64,000 nucleotides of DNA. Source: Thalassotalea euphylliae. GTDB taxonomy: Bacteria; Pseudomonadota; Gammaproteobacteria; Enterobacterales; Alteromonadaceae. Below the pieces are notes generated by a model. That model saw nothing but the letters and a program-made list of their open reading frames with translations. It ran no database searches and was not told the origin of the DNA. The stretch spans positions 4,092,001 through 4,156,000 of the forward strand of contig NZ_QUOV01000001.1 of NCBI RefSeq assembly GCF_003390395.1, in the 5' to 3' direction. Position 1 is the stretch's first letter, and every line of letters begins with the position of its first letter. The position numbers and the translations under genes were made by a program. Shown here one piece after another: positions 9,441 through 18,360 of the stretch.

Positions 9441-9905
9441 ATGTTAGATGTTGTGCTGTTTCAGCCAGAGATTCCACCAAACACTGGTAATATTATTCGC
9501 CTATGTGCTAATTCTGGGTTCCGTTTGCACTTAATTGAGCCACTAGGCTTTTCAATAGAAGACAAGCGACTAAAGCGTGCAGGGCTTGATTACCATGAAT
9601 TTGCCAACCTGAAGCGCCATGAAAACTTTGATGCATTTCTCGCTAGCGAAAAGCCCAAGAATTTATACGCCATTACCACTAAGGCAACACGTTATCATCA
9701 TCAAGTTTCCTTTGAACAAGGTGACTATGTAATGTTTGGCTCAGAAACTAAAGGTTTACCTGATGTCGTGCGCGATCAAATTCCCGACGAGCACAAAATT
9801 CGCATTCCTATGGTCACTGGCAGTCGCAGTATGAATTTATCTAATTCAGCGGCAGTGATTATTTATGAAGCGTGGCGTCAGCTTGATTTTGCTAATGGGA
9901 TCTAG
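9441..9905 (+). CDS. trmL: tRNA (cytidine(34)-2'-O)-methyltransferase TrmL
   Basis: SPOUT-class methyltransferase that 2'-O-methylates the wobble base of tRNA-Leu isoacceptors using S-adenosylmethionine. The 154 residues match the family length of about 155. The N-terminal motif [18 protein letters not shown] and the knot motifs [15 protein letters not shown] and [20 protein letters not shown] are all present. It is a minimal SPOUT protein with no extra RNA-binding domain. It converges on gpsA; a hairpin overlapping the gpsA stop probably ends both transcripts. Confidence 0.95.
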   Translation: MLDVVLFQPEIPPNTGNIIRLCANSGFRLHLIEPLGFSIEDKRLKRAGLDYHEFANLKRHENFDAFLASEKPKNLYAITTKATRYHHQVSFEQGDYVMFGSETKGLPDVVRDQIPDEHKIRIPMVTGSRSMNLSNSAAVIIYEAWRQLDFANGI

Positions 9906-9973
9906 TCAGCTTCAAATAACTAAATGTGGTTAAAGATACGAAAAGCTGAATGAGAGAGTTAGTGAGATAAAGA

Positions 9974-9997
9974 GAGTAACAGCAAACGCTGTTACTC
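9974..9997. terminator. Bidirectional hairpin terminator between trmL and gpsA
   Basis: A perfect 10-bp stem GAGTAACAGC/GCTGTTACTC with a 4-base loop. On the - strand it overlaps the gpsA stop and is followed by TCTTTATCT; on the + strand it is followed by AAATTTCTTTT. It suits termination in either direction. Confidence 0.7.
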
Positions 9998-10999
9998 AAA
10001 TTTCTTTTCGCGAGAAAGTAAATCAGAGGCTGCTTTTAAGGCGGGTTTACCTTGATAAAGCACTTGGTAAACTTGCTCAACAATTGGCATTTCAACCCCT
10101 TGTCGCTCAGCCAGCATAAAAACTTCTTTGGTATTGCGATACCCTTCTACCACTTGGCCGATATCAGCCATCGCAGTATCAACATCTTTACCCTGTCCCA
10201 ATGCTAAACCAAAACGACGGTTGCGCGATTGGTTATCAGTGCAGGTTAACACCAAGTCACCTAAGCCAGCCATGCCCATAAAGGTTGCAGGTTCGGCTCC
10301 CAAAGTTGCCCCTAAACGCGTCATTTCAGCAAGACCACGTGTGATAAGCGCCGTTCGAGCGTTAGCGCCAAAGCCAATACCATCAGCCATGCCAGCACCA
10401 ATGGCAATCACATTCTTAACCGCGCCACCGAGCTGAACACCAATAAAGTCGTTATTGCTATAAACTCGAAATGCCTTTTCACAATGCAGCAATTCAGAAA
10501 GCTCAGTAACAAAACTATCGTCAGTTGATGACAACGAAATAGCTGTAGGTAAGCCCGCAGCCATTTCTTTGGCAAAGGTTGGCCCAGATAACACACCAAG
10601 GCTAATATCATCGCCAAGAATATCGCGCGCCACTTCTTGCAATAAGTGGCCAGAGTCAGGATCTAACCCTTTGGTTGCCCATGCTAGCTTAGCGTTGTCG
10701 TTCAGGTGCGGCTTAACTTGGCGTAGCATATCGCCAAAAACATGGCTTGGCACCACCACTAAAACAATATCGCTAGCCTTTACCGCACTGGCAAAGTCAG
10801 GTTCGATAATTAAGCTTTCAGGAAACTTGCTGCCAGGCAAATACTTTTCGTTACTGCGAGAAGATGCCATAGCTTGCATTTGCGCCTGATCTCGCCCCCA
10901 CAATACCGTTGGGTGGCCATTTCGGGCAAAACATATAGCAAGGGCAGAGCCGTAAGACCCTGCCCCTATCACAGAAATTTTGGCTGTTTGCACAGTCAT
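9992..10999 (-). CDS. gpsA: Glycerol-3-phosphate dehydrogenase [NAD(P)+]
   Basis: Reduces dihydroxyacetone phosphate to sn-glycerol-3-phosphate, the backbone for phospholipids, in the cytosol. The N-terminal Rossmann motif is [12 protein letters not shown] (about residues 10-21). GpsA signatures [17 protein letters not shown] and the catalytic lysine region [16 protein letters not shown] are present, as is [10 protein letters not shown]. The 335-residue length is normal. It is the last gene of the rhodanese-grxC-secB-gpsA run; ATG lies 8 bases after the secB stop. The same order occurs in Escherichia coli. Confidence 0.96.
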   Translation of the reverse strand: MTVQTAKISVIGAGSYGSALAICFARNGHPTVLWGRDQAQMQAMASSRSNEKYLPGSKFPESLIIEPDFASAVKASDIVLVVVPSHVFGDMLRQVKPHLNDNAKLAWATKGLDPDSGHLLQEVARDILGDDISLGVLSGPTFAKEMAAGLPTAISLSSTDDSFVTELSELLHCEKAFRVYSNNDFIGVQLGGAVKNVIAIGAGMADGIGFGANARTALITRGLAEMTRLGATLGAEPATFMGMAGLGDLVLTCTDNQSRNRRFGLALGQGKDVDTAMADIGQVVEGYRNTKEVFMLAERQGVEMPIVEQVYQVLYQGKPALKAASDLLSREKKFE

Positions 11000-11007
11000 C
11001 GCCTCAA

Positions 11008-11493
11008 CTAGTGAGCTTCTGTGCTCGCCGCTTCTTGTTGTGCTTGACGCTGCTGCAAGTAAGAAGCAAATAATGCATCGAAGTTAACTGGCGCTAAGTT
11101 AAGTTGTGGGAATGAACCGCGGTTAACTAGGTTAGCAATGGTTTCACGAGCATATGGGAATAAGGTATTCGGGCAGAATGCACCAATCATATGCGCTAAT
11201 TGGCCTTCGTCAATATTACCAATAGTGAAAATACCCGCTTGCTGAACTTCTGCCAAGAAAGCTGTTTGACCTTCAACAGTTGCCGTTACGGTTACTGCTA
11301 AAACCACTTCGTAAGTTTCATCATGTAACTTGTTTGAGCGAGTGTCGATGTCTAACTTAACTTCTGGTTTCCATTCTTTTTGGAAAATAGCAGGAGAATT
11401 AGGCGTTTCAAAAGAAATGTCTTTAGTGTAAACACGTTGAATCGCGAACTGTGGTGCCGCTTGCTCTGCTGGGTTTTGATGTTCATCAGCCAT
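11008..11493 (-). CDS. secB: Protein-export chaperone SecB
   Basis: Cytosolic tetrameric chaperone that keeps preproteins unfolded and hands them to SecA. The 161 residues include the conserved stretches [19 protein letters not shown] and [17 protein letters not shown], and the C-terminal half [14 protein letters not shown]. The C-terminal tail is rich in Gln and Glu. It lies between grxC (81 bases) and gpsA (8 bases) in a conserved gammaproteobacterial operon. Confidence 0.96.
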   Translation of the reverse strand: MADEHQNPAEQAAPQFAIQRVYTKDISFETPNSPAIFQKEWKPEVKLDIDTRSNKLHDETYEVVLAVTVTATVEGQTAFLAEVQQAGIFTIGNIDEGQLAHMIGAFCPNTLFPYARETIANLVNRGSFPQLNLAPVNFDALFASYLQQRQAQQEAASTEAH

Positions 11494-11574
11494 TTGAAAT
11501 ATTCCTATAATTTACTGCACGGCAAGGTTCACTGTGCGTTTTCTAACTAAAATCTGTTTTGGTATTAGACAAGC

Positions 11575-11835
11575 TTACTTTTCAAGCAAAGCGTCCAATT
11601 TCTTCGCGTACTCTAATGCTACTAAGTCATCACAGCCGCCAATATGCTTGTCGTTAATGAAAATTTGAGGGACAGTGCTACCACCGTCAGCACGTTTGAT
11701 CATCACATCACGCAATTCGCGTTGCTTATCAATGCGAAACTCTGTGTATTCTACTTCTTTGTAATCAAGCAATGATTTTGCTCGGCTACAGTAAGGACAA
11801 TAACCTTTCGTGTAAATTTCAATTTTTACTGCCAT
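11575..11835 (-). CDS. grxC: Glutaredoxin 3
   Basis: Small dithiol oxidoreductase that uses glutathione to reduce protein disulfides. The active site CPYC is at residues 13-16, the cis-proline motif STVPQIFI and the glutathione-binding GGCDDL follow. At 86 residues it is the usual size for GrxC. It lies 22 bases after the rhodanese gene and upstream of secB, as in E. coli. Confidence 0.95.
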   Translation of the reverse strand: MAVKIEIYTKGYCPYCSRAKSLLDYKEVEYTEFRIDKQRELRDVMIKRADGGSTVPQIFINDKHIGGCDDLVALEYAKKLDALLEK

Positions 11836-11857
11836 AACGACCTCTTAAAATATTCGC

Positions 11858-12286
11858 CTACTTCTTGGTTACTGGCAGGCCAGCACCAACCCAGGCATTC
11901 ATGCCACCTTTTAGCAAACTTACTTGTGAGAAACCCGCTTTAAGTAACTGATTTGCCACTTTAGTTGCCGTTAAGCCAGCAGTACATACGACAATAATGG
12001 GTTTGTCTTTATGTTTTTCAAGGGCAGCAAAGTCATTTTTATTAGCTTTTTCTTGAGACAGGTGCAGCGCATCAATAATACGGCTTGTTTTGAATTCTTT
12101 GTCAGTGCGAATATCAACAACAACACCATTTTCTTTGTTCACCTGAAAGGTTAACTCTTGCGGTGATACCTGTTTTACCGGCGACATTTTAATCATCACT
12201 GTAATAACAATAATCGCAACCACAAGCGCAACCCAAGCGGTGCTTAACAATGGGTGATTTGCGGCAAAAACCATTAATTGATCCAT
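11858..12286 (-). CDS. yibN: Membrane-anchored rhodanese-like protein (YibN type)
   Basis: Single-domain rhodanese of 142 residues, tethered by one N-terminal membrane helix (about residues 11-32, AWVALVVAIIVITVMI). The rhodanese domain shows VVDIRTDKEFK and an active-site loop starting CTAGLTA, with the persulfide-forming cysteine near residue 101. Sulfur donor and acceptor are not known. It is first in the rhodanese-grxC-secB-gpsA operon, a placement shared with E. coli yibN, and is divergent from gpmI. Confidence 0.85.
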   Translation of the reverse strand: MDQLMVFAANHPLLSTAWVALVVAIIVITVMIKMSPVKQVSPQELTFQVNKENGVVVDIRTDKEFKTSRIIDALHLSQEKANKNDFAALEKHKDKPIIVVCTAGLTATKVANQLLKAGFSQVSLLKGGMNAWVGAGLPVTKK

Positions 12287-12518
12287 AAATACGTACCATG
12301 GTGGAATGAAATTTTAAAACGGGCACAGTATACAGACTTCATTAACCAAACCCAAATGGCAACAGAATGCTTAGGGAGTGTTGAACTTTCGAGGTTGAAT
12401 TTCGTTCAATCTAAACGCTTTCTGATCGCGGCGCTCGCTTTGTCGCATAGTCGTTTTATGTAAAAAGCTAGCAACAATGAGCAGGAAGCGTTTAGGTGAA
12501 CCCACTCAACACAAAATA

Positions 12519-12637
12519 AAGGGGCTGCGCCTGTTTGGGCTTTCTACAGTGTTGGCACTTATTTATAGAGAGTGACTACACTGCACAAGTGCCGCCTTGT
12601 ATAAAACCCCAAACAGGCTGCAGCAAAAGCACCCCTG
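12519..12637. repeat. Long imperfect palindrome in the yibN-gpmI intergenic region
   Basis: The 469 bases between the rhodanese gene and gpmI hold no convincing gene. Within them, an outer arm GGGGCTGC(G)CCTGTTTGGG at 12521-12539 is mirrored by CCCCAAACAGGCTGCAGC at 12607-12624, with a further AGGGG/CCCCT match at the edges. An inner stem TTGGCACTT/AAGTGCCGC lies at 12552-12560 and 12587-12594. The whole could fold as one stem-loop of about 119 bases. A short TCAACAC is seen on both flanks (12506, 12643). It resembles a small palindromic mobile element (REP/MITE class), or a structured leader; neither is proven. Confidence 0.6.
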
Positions 12638-12755
12638 AAAGATCAACACGCCCGAAATAAACACCAATAATTTTGCGGGCTTGGCTAGTGCTATTCGCCG
12701 CTAACTGTGTAAAATAATCTCAGTTTTTCGCCAATCTAGATTTAGGAAATTTCGA

Positions 12756-14297
12756 ATGCCAACTAAGAAGCCAATGGTTCTGCTTATTCTTGACGGTTGG
12801 GGCTATCGTGAGCACCAAGAGTCAAACGCCATTTTTCACGCAAAAACTCCGGTGTTAGATGACTTAAAGGCACGTTTTCCTAATATGCTAATTGGCACCT
12901 CAGGAATGGCAGTTGGTCTTCCTGAAGGTCAAATGGGTAACTCAGAAGTCGGACATGTTAACTTAGGTGCTGGCCGTATTGTTTACCAAGACTTCACCCG
13001 CATCACCAAAGCAATCGACGATCAAACCTTTAGCCAAAACGCTGCGCTCTGCAATGCCGTAGATAAAGCACAGCAAGCCGGCAAGGCGCTCCATATTTGT
13101 GGCTTAATGTCTCCCGGTGGCGTGCATAGCCACGAAGATCATATTTTTGCGATGATGAAATTAGCAAAAGCTCGCGGCGCTGAAAAGGTATACCTGCATG
13201 CATTTCTCGACGGTCGTGATACTCCGCCACGTAGCGCTCACGAATCATTGGTTAAAGCCCAAGAAAAATTTAACGAGCTTGGCAATGGCCAAGTAGCTTC
13301 AGTGGTGGGGCGATACTACGCAATGGACAGAGATCAACGCTGGGAGCGAGTTGAAGCGGCATATAACTTAATGGTTAGCGGCCAAGCACAATATCAATTT
13401 GGCTCAGCCGTTGACGCGCTAGCCGCAGCTTATGAGCGCGATGAAAACGACGAATTCGTACAACCAAGCGTGATTACTGACGCTCAAGGCCAAGCTATTA
13501 CCATTGAAGATGGCGATGCACTGGTATTTATGAATTTTAGGGCAGATCGCGCACGTCAATTTACACGAGCTTTTGTAGAGCCTGGCTTTAATGGCTTTGA
13601 GCGCAATAAAGTGCCTGCTATCAGTGACTTTGTCATGCTAACGGAATATGCCGCCGACATTGATACGAGCTGTGCTTTCCCACCTGAGCCGCTGAACAAT
13701 GTTATGGGTGAGTGGTTAGCTAAACATAACAAAACACAATTACGTATTTCGGAAACAGAGAAGTACGCGCACGTCACTTTCTTCTTTAGTGGCGGCAAAG
13801 AAGATGAATTTGACGGTGAACAGCGTATTTTGGTGCCATCACCACAAGTAGCAACCTATGACTTGCAGCCAGAGATGAATGCACCCTTACTTACCGACAA
13901 ACTTGTTGCTGCAATTGAAAGTGGTGAGCATGACTTCATCGTTTGTAATTACCCTAATGGCGATATGGTTGGCCATACCGGTAAATTTGAAGCAGCGGTA
14001 AAAGCTTGTGAAGCGGTTGATACCGCCATAGGACGTGTGGTTGAAGCACTACAAAAAGTCGGTGGCGAATGTTTAATTACTGCAGATCACGGTAACGCTG
14101 AACAAATGGTCAATCCAGAATCAGGCCAAGCGCACACTGCTCATACTTGCGAGCCTGTGCCTTTGATTTATGTTGGTCGCCAAGCGACGCCAGTTAACGA
14201 TGGTGCGCTTAGTGATATTTCACCAACACTGTTAAATTTAATGGGGCTTGAACAACCAGCAGAGATGACTGGCAAGGTATTAATGCAGTTAAACTAA
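12756..14297 (+). CDS. gpmI: 2,3-bisphosphoglycerate-independent phosphoglycerate mutase
   Basis: Mn-dependent glycolytic enzyme that interconverts 3- and 2-phosphoglycerate through a phosphoserine. The alkaline-phosphatase-type fold begins LILDGWGY. Catalytic Ser63 lies in [18 protein letters not shown]. Other conserved blocks are [44 protein letters not shown] and [11 protein letters not shown]. The 513 residues are the expected length. The stop is 8 bases before envC, and the gpmI-envC-deacetylase run matches E. coli gpmI-envC-yibQ. Confidence 0.97.
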   Translation: MPTKKPMVLLILDGWGYREHQESNAIFHAKTPVLDDLKARFPNMLIGTSGMAVGLPEGQMGNSEVGHVNLGAGRIVYQDFTRITKAIDDQTFSQNAALCNAVDKAQQAGKALHICGLMSPGGVHSHEDHIFAMMKLAKARGAEKVYLHAFLDGRDTPPRSAHESLVKAQEKFNELGNGQVASVVGRYYAMDRDQRWERVEAAYNLMVSGQAQYQFGSAVDALAAAYERDENDEFVQPSVITDAQGQAITIEDGDALVFMNFRADRARQFTRAFVEPGFNGFERNKVPAISDFVMLTEYAADIDTSCAFPPEPLNNVMGEWLAKHNKTQLRISETEKYAHVTFFFSGGKEDEFDGEQRILVPSPQVATYDLQPEMNAPLLTDKLVAAIESGEHDFIVCNYPNGDMVGHTGKFEAAVKACEAVDTAIGRVVEALQKVGGECLITADHGNAEQMVNPESGQAHTAHTCEPVPLIYVGRQATPVNDGALSDISPTLLNLMGLEQPAEMTGKVLMQLN

Positions 14298-14305
14298 ACC
14301 CTGTC

Positions 14306-15478
14306 GTGCGTTTATTTAAAAAACTAACAACCACTGTGCAATGTCTAGCCTTGCTCGTCATTGCCAGTGCGTTTACTCTTGTATCTGCACAAGCTCAATC
14401 TGCTTCATCAGAAGACGCAAAGAAGCAGCGTTCTACTGAGCAGTTATCGACGGTAAAAAGTGAAATTGCCAAACAAAAATCGGCAATCGTGCAAGTGAGT
14501 AAAAAACGCCGTCAACTCAATGCCCAGCTGAAAAAAGATGATTTTGCCATTGCGAAGGTGGCAAAAGCGATGAATAACACGCGCAATTCGCTCAAAGCAA
14601 CCCAAGATAAACTCACCAGCCTAGCGAAAGAAAAAGCACAACTCAATCGAGATAAAGTACAACAAGAAAATGCATTAGCGCATCAACTGAGAACTGCTTA
14701 CACCACTGGGCAGCATGACTACCTAAAAATGCTGCTTAATCAAGAAGAGTCAAGCCAAGTTCAGCGTTCGCTCACCTATTATCAATATTTAAGTAAAGCG
14801 CGAATAGCTGAAATTGAAGCGTTTCAGGCGACCATTGCGCGACTGTCTGAGGTAGAGGTAGAGCAACAGCAAAAAGCTAAACAATTAACCCAACTTCAGC
14901 AAACTCAACAATCACAACGCGCTGCACTAGAGAAAAATAAAGCGCAGCGCAAGAAAACGTTAACAGCATTACGCAAAGAACTGCTTTCAAACAAGCAACA
15001 ATTAGCAAAGCTAGAACAAGAAGAAGCAAACTTAGTTGCTGAACTTGAACGCTTGGCACGCCAAAGCGCACTGGCAAAAAATTTACCAGGTCTAGATAGG
15101 CTAAAACGAAAACTGCGCTGGCCAGTTTCTGGTCGCATTAAGCACTCATTCGGCACTCGAAAACAAGGCTATTTGCGCTGGAAGGGGGTATTACTTTCGG
15201 CGGCTGTTGGTAGGCAAGTCACTAGCATATATTCTGGCAAAGTACTGTTTTCAGATTGGTTAAAAGGTTATGGCTTAGTCACAGTGATCGATCATGGCAA
15301 GGGCTATATGAGCTTGTACGGCCATAACCAAGCTTTATTAAAAAATGTTGGTGATACTGTTGAACCAGGTGAAGCAATAGCAATTGTTGGCCAAAGTGGT
15401 GGACAAAGTGAGCCAGGCCTCTATTTTGAAATTCGCCATCACGGCAAAGCAGTTAATCCGAAGCTTTGGTGTAGATAG
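14306..15478 (+). CDS. envC: Murein hydrolase activator EnvC
   Basis: Periplasmic divisome factor that activates amidases AmiA/AmiB at the septum. The start is GTG at 14306. A signal peptide (residues about 1-30, ending VSAQAQS) is followed by a long Gln/Lys/Glu-rich coiled coil (about 33-250) and a C-terminal LytM/M23 domain (about 268-390). The LytM domain is degenerate: the zinc motif expected near GYLRWKGV is missing, and the usual HxH-type segment reads LYFEIRH. This fits an activator rather than an active peptidase, as in E. coli EnvC. It lies 8 bases behind gpmI. Confidence 0.92.
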   Translation: MRLFKKLTTTVQCLALLVIASAFTLVSAQAQSASSEDAKKQRSTEQLSTVKSEIAKQKSAIVQVSKKRRQLNAQLKKDDFAIAKVAKAMNNTRNSLKATQDKLTSLAKEKAQLNRDKVQQENALAHQLRTAYTTGQHDYLKMLLNQEESSQVQRSLTYYQYLSKARIAEIEAFQATIARLSEVEVEQQQKAKQLTQLQQTQQSQRAALEKNKAQRKKTLTALRKELLSNKQQLAKLEQEEANLVAELERLARQSALAKNLPGLDRLKRKLRWPVSGRIKHSFGTRKQGYLRWKGVLLSAAVGRQVTSIYSGKVLFSDWLKGYGLVTVIDHGKGYMSLYGHNQALLKNVGDTVEPGEAIAIVGQSGGQSEPGLYFEIRHHGKAVNPKLWCR

Positions 15479-15562
15479 CCAGCTGTGTGCGTTAATAATG
15501 CGTCGACCTGTTTCGGTAAAGCTGCTAGGCTAGTCTTACAAAAATAAAAAATAACTACATTC

Positions 15563-16312
15563 GTGATTCGTTTTCTCTCATTTTTAATGTTTATTGCAGG
15601 CTCTGCTGCGTTTGCTAACGCCGCACAGGTTGCCATTGTAATTGATGACATCGGTTATCGCATGACTGACAAACAAGTGCTCACCATTCCCGGCAATATT
15701 ACCTATGCTGTATTGCCACAAACCCCTTATGGTAAACGTATTGCCGAGGCAGCTAACCGCCGCAACCAAGACGTCATATTGCATATTCCAATGGAATCAA
15801 GCCAAGGGAAAAAGCTTGGTCCTGGAGCGTTGACTGCTGATATGAGTGAAGCGGCAATTAAAGCCAGTTTGAATGAATCACTGCAAGAAATTCCCTTTGC
15901 TGTCGGCATTAATAATCACATGGGCAGTCATCTCACAACGTTGGCTAAGCCAATGTTGTGGACGATGAAATTTCTTAAAGAGCGCGAGCTATTGTTTCTA
16001 GATAGTGTGACAAGTTCAAAAACACTAGGAAGAACCATCGCTGATCGTATGGGCGTACCTGCAATGAGCCGCCATGTGTTTCTCGATAACCAGCTCTCTC
16101 ACCAATATATCGAAGGCCAATTTAAACAACTGATTAACAAAGCGAAACGCCAACAAACAGCAATCGCGATTGCTCACCCTCACCCTGAAACCGTGGCAGC
16201 ATTGACTAAGCTTATCCCACAACTAAAACAACATAATATCGACTTAGTGCCATTGTCAGCACTTTACCAAAAGCCCAGCTTTAGCGAGCCATTAACCGCG
16301 AGTACCGAATAG
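15563..16312 (+). CDS. Divergent polysaccharide deacetylase family protein (YibQ-like)
   Basis: Exported protein of 249 residues starting at GTG 15563, with a signal peptide ending near AAFANA (residue 20). The mature part has AIVIDDIGY, the NodB-like first motif, then VILHIPMESS, INNHMGSHLT and DSVTSSKTLG, as in the divergent polysaccharide deacetylase family next to envC. Function is not established; a role in cell-wall or septal glycan processing is suggested by its fixed position after envC. The 84-base gap to envC contains no clear terminator. Confidence 0.82.
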   Translation: MIRFLSFLMFIAGSAAFANAAQVAIVIDDIGYRMTDKQVLTIPGNITYAVLPQTPYGKRIAEAANRRNQDVILHIPMESSQGKKLGPGALTADMSEAAIKASLNESLQEIPFAVGINNHMGSHLTTLAKPMLWTMKFLKERELLFLDSVTSSKTLGRTIADRMGVPAMSRHVFLDNQLSHQYIEGQFKQLINKAKRQQTAIAIAHPHPETVAALTKLIPQLKQHNIDLVPLSALYQKPSFSEPLTASTE

Positions 16313-16330
16313 CGGCTTGCTTTCCCTAAA

Positions 16331-17092
16331 CTATTGATCAGGTACCTGATTATCACGCATTAACTTGCGTAGGTGGCGCACGGGAATGGCGTAGGTAATA
16401 CCGCTCGGATTAGAAATCACCGCCTCTTTGGTACTTTGCACAAAAACCTTGTTAATCACCCCGATAACCTTGCCCGTTTCATCATAAAGTGCGCTACCAC
16501 TGTTGCCTGGATAAGCCGTTCCATCTAATTGATAAACCATGTAGGGATCGCGTAATCGCTTTAACATGGCTATCGACATTTGTCGTGTATCTTTCACTGG
16601 AATCACCACGGGCGTAATACTCGCTAACATGGCCTTATGCGTTACTGGAAACAATCCTAAAATCGCGCCAATTGGAAAGCCAGTAAAGCCAACCTCACTG
16701 CCTTCTGGATAAAATTCATCCCCAGCTAATGGCATAGCCGGTAACTTGTCACCTTCAACCTTGAGAATCGCCAAATCGTGATAGCGAGAGGAGGCGACAA
16801 TTTTTGCTTTGCGTGCCTTGGCTTTTTTACCAACCCCAACAAATACCACCATTTCCTGTAAACGTTCAGTATCAAGTACCTCAGGCAAAACATGGTGATT
16901 GGTCGCCACGTATTGACCATTACTGATCACAAACCCCGTTCCACGCAATTCATTTTTAGGTTGTCCAAGTGGCGTATAAACGCCAATACCCACCACAGAT
17001 GGCTTGACCTTCTTTACTAGGCTAACCATGTCGTGTCCATAAGCTGTTTTTACAGTAAAAATTAATGCAAGCAGTGCAGCAAAAAGGCGCAT
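16331..17092 (-). CDS. Secreted trypsin-like (S1C) serine protease
   Basis: Trypsin-fold protease of 253 residues without a PDZ domain. ATG at 17092 is preferred over an upstream TTG, because AAGGAAGG lies 3 bases before it and the chain then opens with a signal peptide (MRLFAALLALIFTVKTAYG). The triad is readable: His67 in ATNHHVLP, Asp106 in SRYHDLAIL, and Ser198 in YPGNSGSALYD. DegP/DegS-like features are limited to the catalytic domain. It converges on the deacetylase gene with an 18-base gap. It may act in periplasmic quality control; the substrate is unknown. Confidence 0.88.
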   Translation of the reverse strand: MRLFAALLALIFTVKTAYGHDMVSLVKKVKPSVVGIGVYTPLGQPKNELRGTGFVISNGQYVATNHHVLPEVLDTERLQEMVVFVGVGKKAKARKAKIVASSRYHDLAILKVEGDKLPAMPLAGDEFYPEGSEVGFTGFPIGAILGLFPVTHKAMLASITPVVIPVKDTRQMSIAMLKRLRDPYMVYQLDGTAYPGNSGSALYDETGKVIGVINKVFVQSTKEAVISNPSGITYAIPVRHLRKLMRDNQVPDQ

Positions 17093-17196
17093 AAACCTTC
17101 CTTGTGTCGTTATTCGTTCAGTTGTAAGTCTGTCAATTTTAGGCAAGTTTTCCAACTATAAACCATAATATTTGTAATTGTTGGCGAGGTAGAGTT

Positions 17197-18054
17197 ATGA
17201 CAACAAAAATTATTCCTATCATGGCAGGTGGTGGCACACGTTTGCCTGCTCATATCGGTATTTTAAAAGCGCTTGAGCAACTGGGCGTAGAATTTGGTGA
17301 TATTGTCGGTGTTTCTGGTGGCAGCATCGTCGCCAGCCTATATGCAGCCGGTCACTCATTGGAAACAATGAAGCAAATAGCGATTGAGACCGATTACAAT
17401 CAGTTTAGAGAATTCTCATTGTTAAAATTGCTTCGCAATGGCGGCTTAAGTTCTGGAGACGTTTTCGAGCGCTGGATAGATAACCTCTTGGACGGGAAAA
17501 CTTTCGCACAAATGGACAAGTCACTACACATTGTTGCTACCGACGTAAAAAGCGGCCAGCCCGTTGTTTTCGATCGAGAAACTTCGCCCGACATGAAAGT
17601 GTCTCTAGCCGTACGATTTTCGATGTCGATACCTCTAGTCTTTAGTTTCAAGCCATTTGGTAAACGTATTATGGTTGATGGCAGTATTCTTTCCGAAGAC
17701 GCATTGCACCGTGATTGGGATGGCCAGGCGACGCCAGTACTTTGCTTTAGGCTGCGCGGTGAACACGAATATCAAGATCTAAAGGTAACGGGTTTCTTGC
17801 CCATTTTTAATTACATTACGCTATTAATTCGCACCTTTATGACCACCCTTTCGCGTGAGTACATCAATGAGGCTTTTTGGCACAACACAATAGTTGTTAA
17901 TACTGGGGAGTGCTCTGCTGTCGACTTCAATTTGACCAGCGACCAAAAAAATCAACTGTTTGAAACGGGTTACCATACGGCAATGGACATCATCCCCATC
18001 AAAACCAAAATTAAGACGGCGCCACTGCAACACTTATCAGGTATCAATGGCTAA
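17197..18054 (+). CDS. Patatin-like phospholipase
   Basis: Cytosolic or membrane-associated Ser/Asp lipid acyl hydrolase of 285 residues. The oxyanion region AGGGTRLPAHIGILKAL starts at residue 10, where Thr-Arg-Leu-Pro replaces the more usual Gly-rich loop. The nucleophile is Ser40 in GVSGGS and the catalytic Asp161 is in VDGSIL. No signal peptide is visible. The ribosome binding site GAGG lies just before ATG. It stands alone, divergent from the serine protease and upstream of a palindromic element. Substrate is unknown. Confidence 0.87.
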   Translation: MTTKIIPIMAGGGTRLPAHIGILKALEQLGVEFGDIVGVSGGSIVASLYAAGHSLETMKQIAIETDYNQFREFSLLKLLRNGGLSSGDVFERWIDNLLDGKTFAQMDKSLHIVATDVKSGQPVVFDRETSPDMKVSLAVRFSMSIPLVFSFKPFGKRIMVDGSILSEDALHRDWDGQATPVLCFRLRGEHEYQDLKVTGFLPIFNYITLLIRTFMTTLSREYINEAFWHNTIVVNTGECSAVDFNLTSDQKNQLFETGYHTAMDIIPIKTKIKTAPLQHLSGING

Positions 18055-18071
18055 TTTAACCTCAGTTCTAG

Positions 18072-18210
18072 ATAACTAATGCGCTTCTAGCGACTATTTT
18101 TACTGCTACCAGCGTTAAATTTACTTGCAATAGACCAGCTATTGACGCGCAAATTTGCCTTGATATCAGAAAAAATTTCTCGCTAGAAGATAGCGCTGAG
18201 CATAACTAAT
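18072..18210. repeat. Possible decayed MITE flanked by a 9-bp direct repeat
   Basis: The 306 bases between the patatin and the acyl-CoA ligase contain no gene. The direct repeat ATAACTAAT occurs at 18072-18080 and 18202-18210. Between the copies, GCGCTTCTAGCGA (18081-18093) is mirrored by TCGCTAGAAGATAGCGC (18180-18196), leaving a four-base bulge. An inner hairpin CAATAG-ACCAG-CTATTG is nested inside AAATTT arms. Size and arrangement fit a small non-autonomous element with a 9-base target duplication, though the right end carries five extra bases. It might instead be a structured leader for the downstream genes. Confidence 0.5.
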
Positions 18211-18360
18211 TGAATTAATTTATTATTCACTATTTCTTATCCAAATCTAAGGTTAATTTAGCAGCGTCAAAGCCTTGTTAATAGCCTGTGAACATGGTCA
18301 TAATAATAGGCAAAAGTGCGAATTAATGCGCTTTGACTGACATTGTTTTCAGGATGAAGA

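Noticed and set aside
12278..12463. A 61-codon open frame between yibN and gpmI
   Set aside because: It overlaps the yibN start, has no family features and lies in a divergent promoter region; treated as chance.
15563..16312. Calling the YibQ-like protein an active chitin/peptidoglycan deacetylase
   Set aside because: Only the first NodB-like motif and scattered blocks are visible; the family is divergent and activity is not established, so a general name was used.
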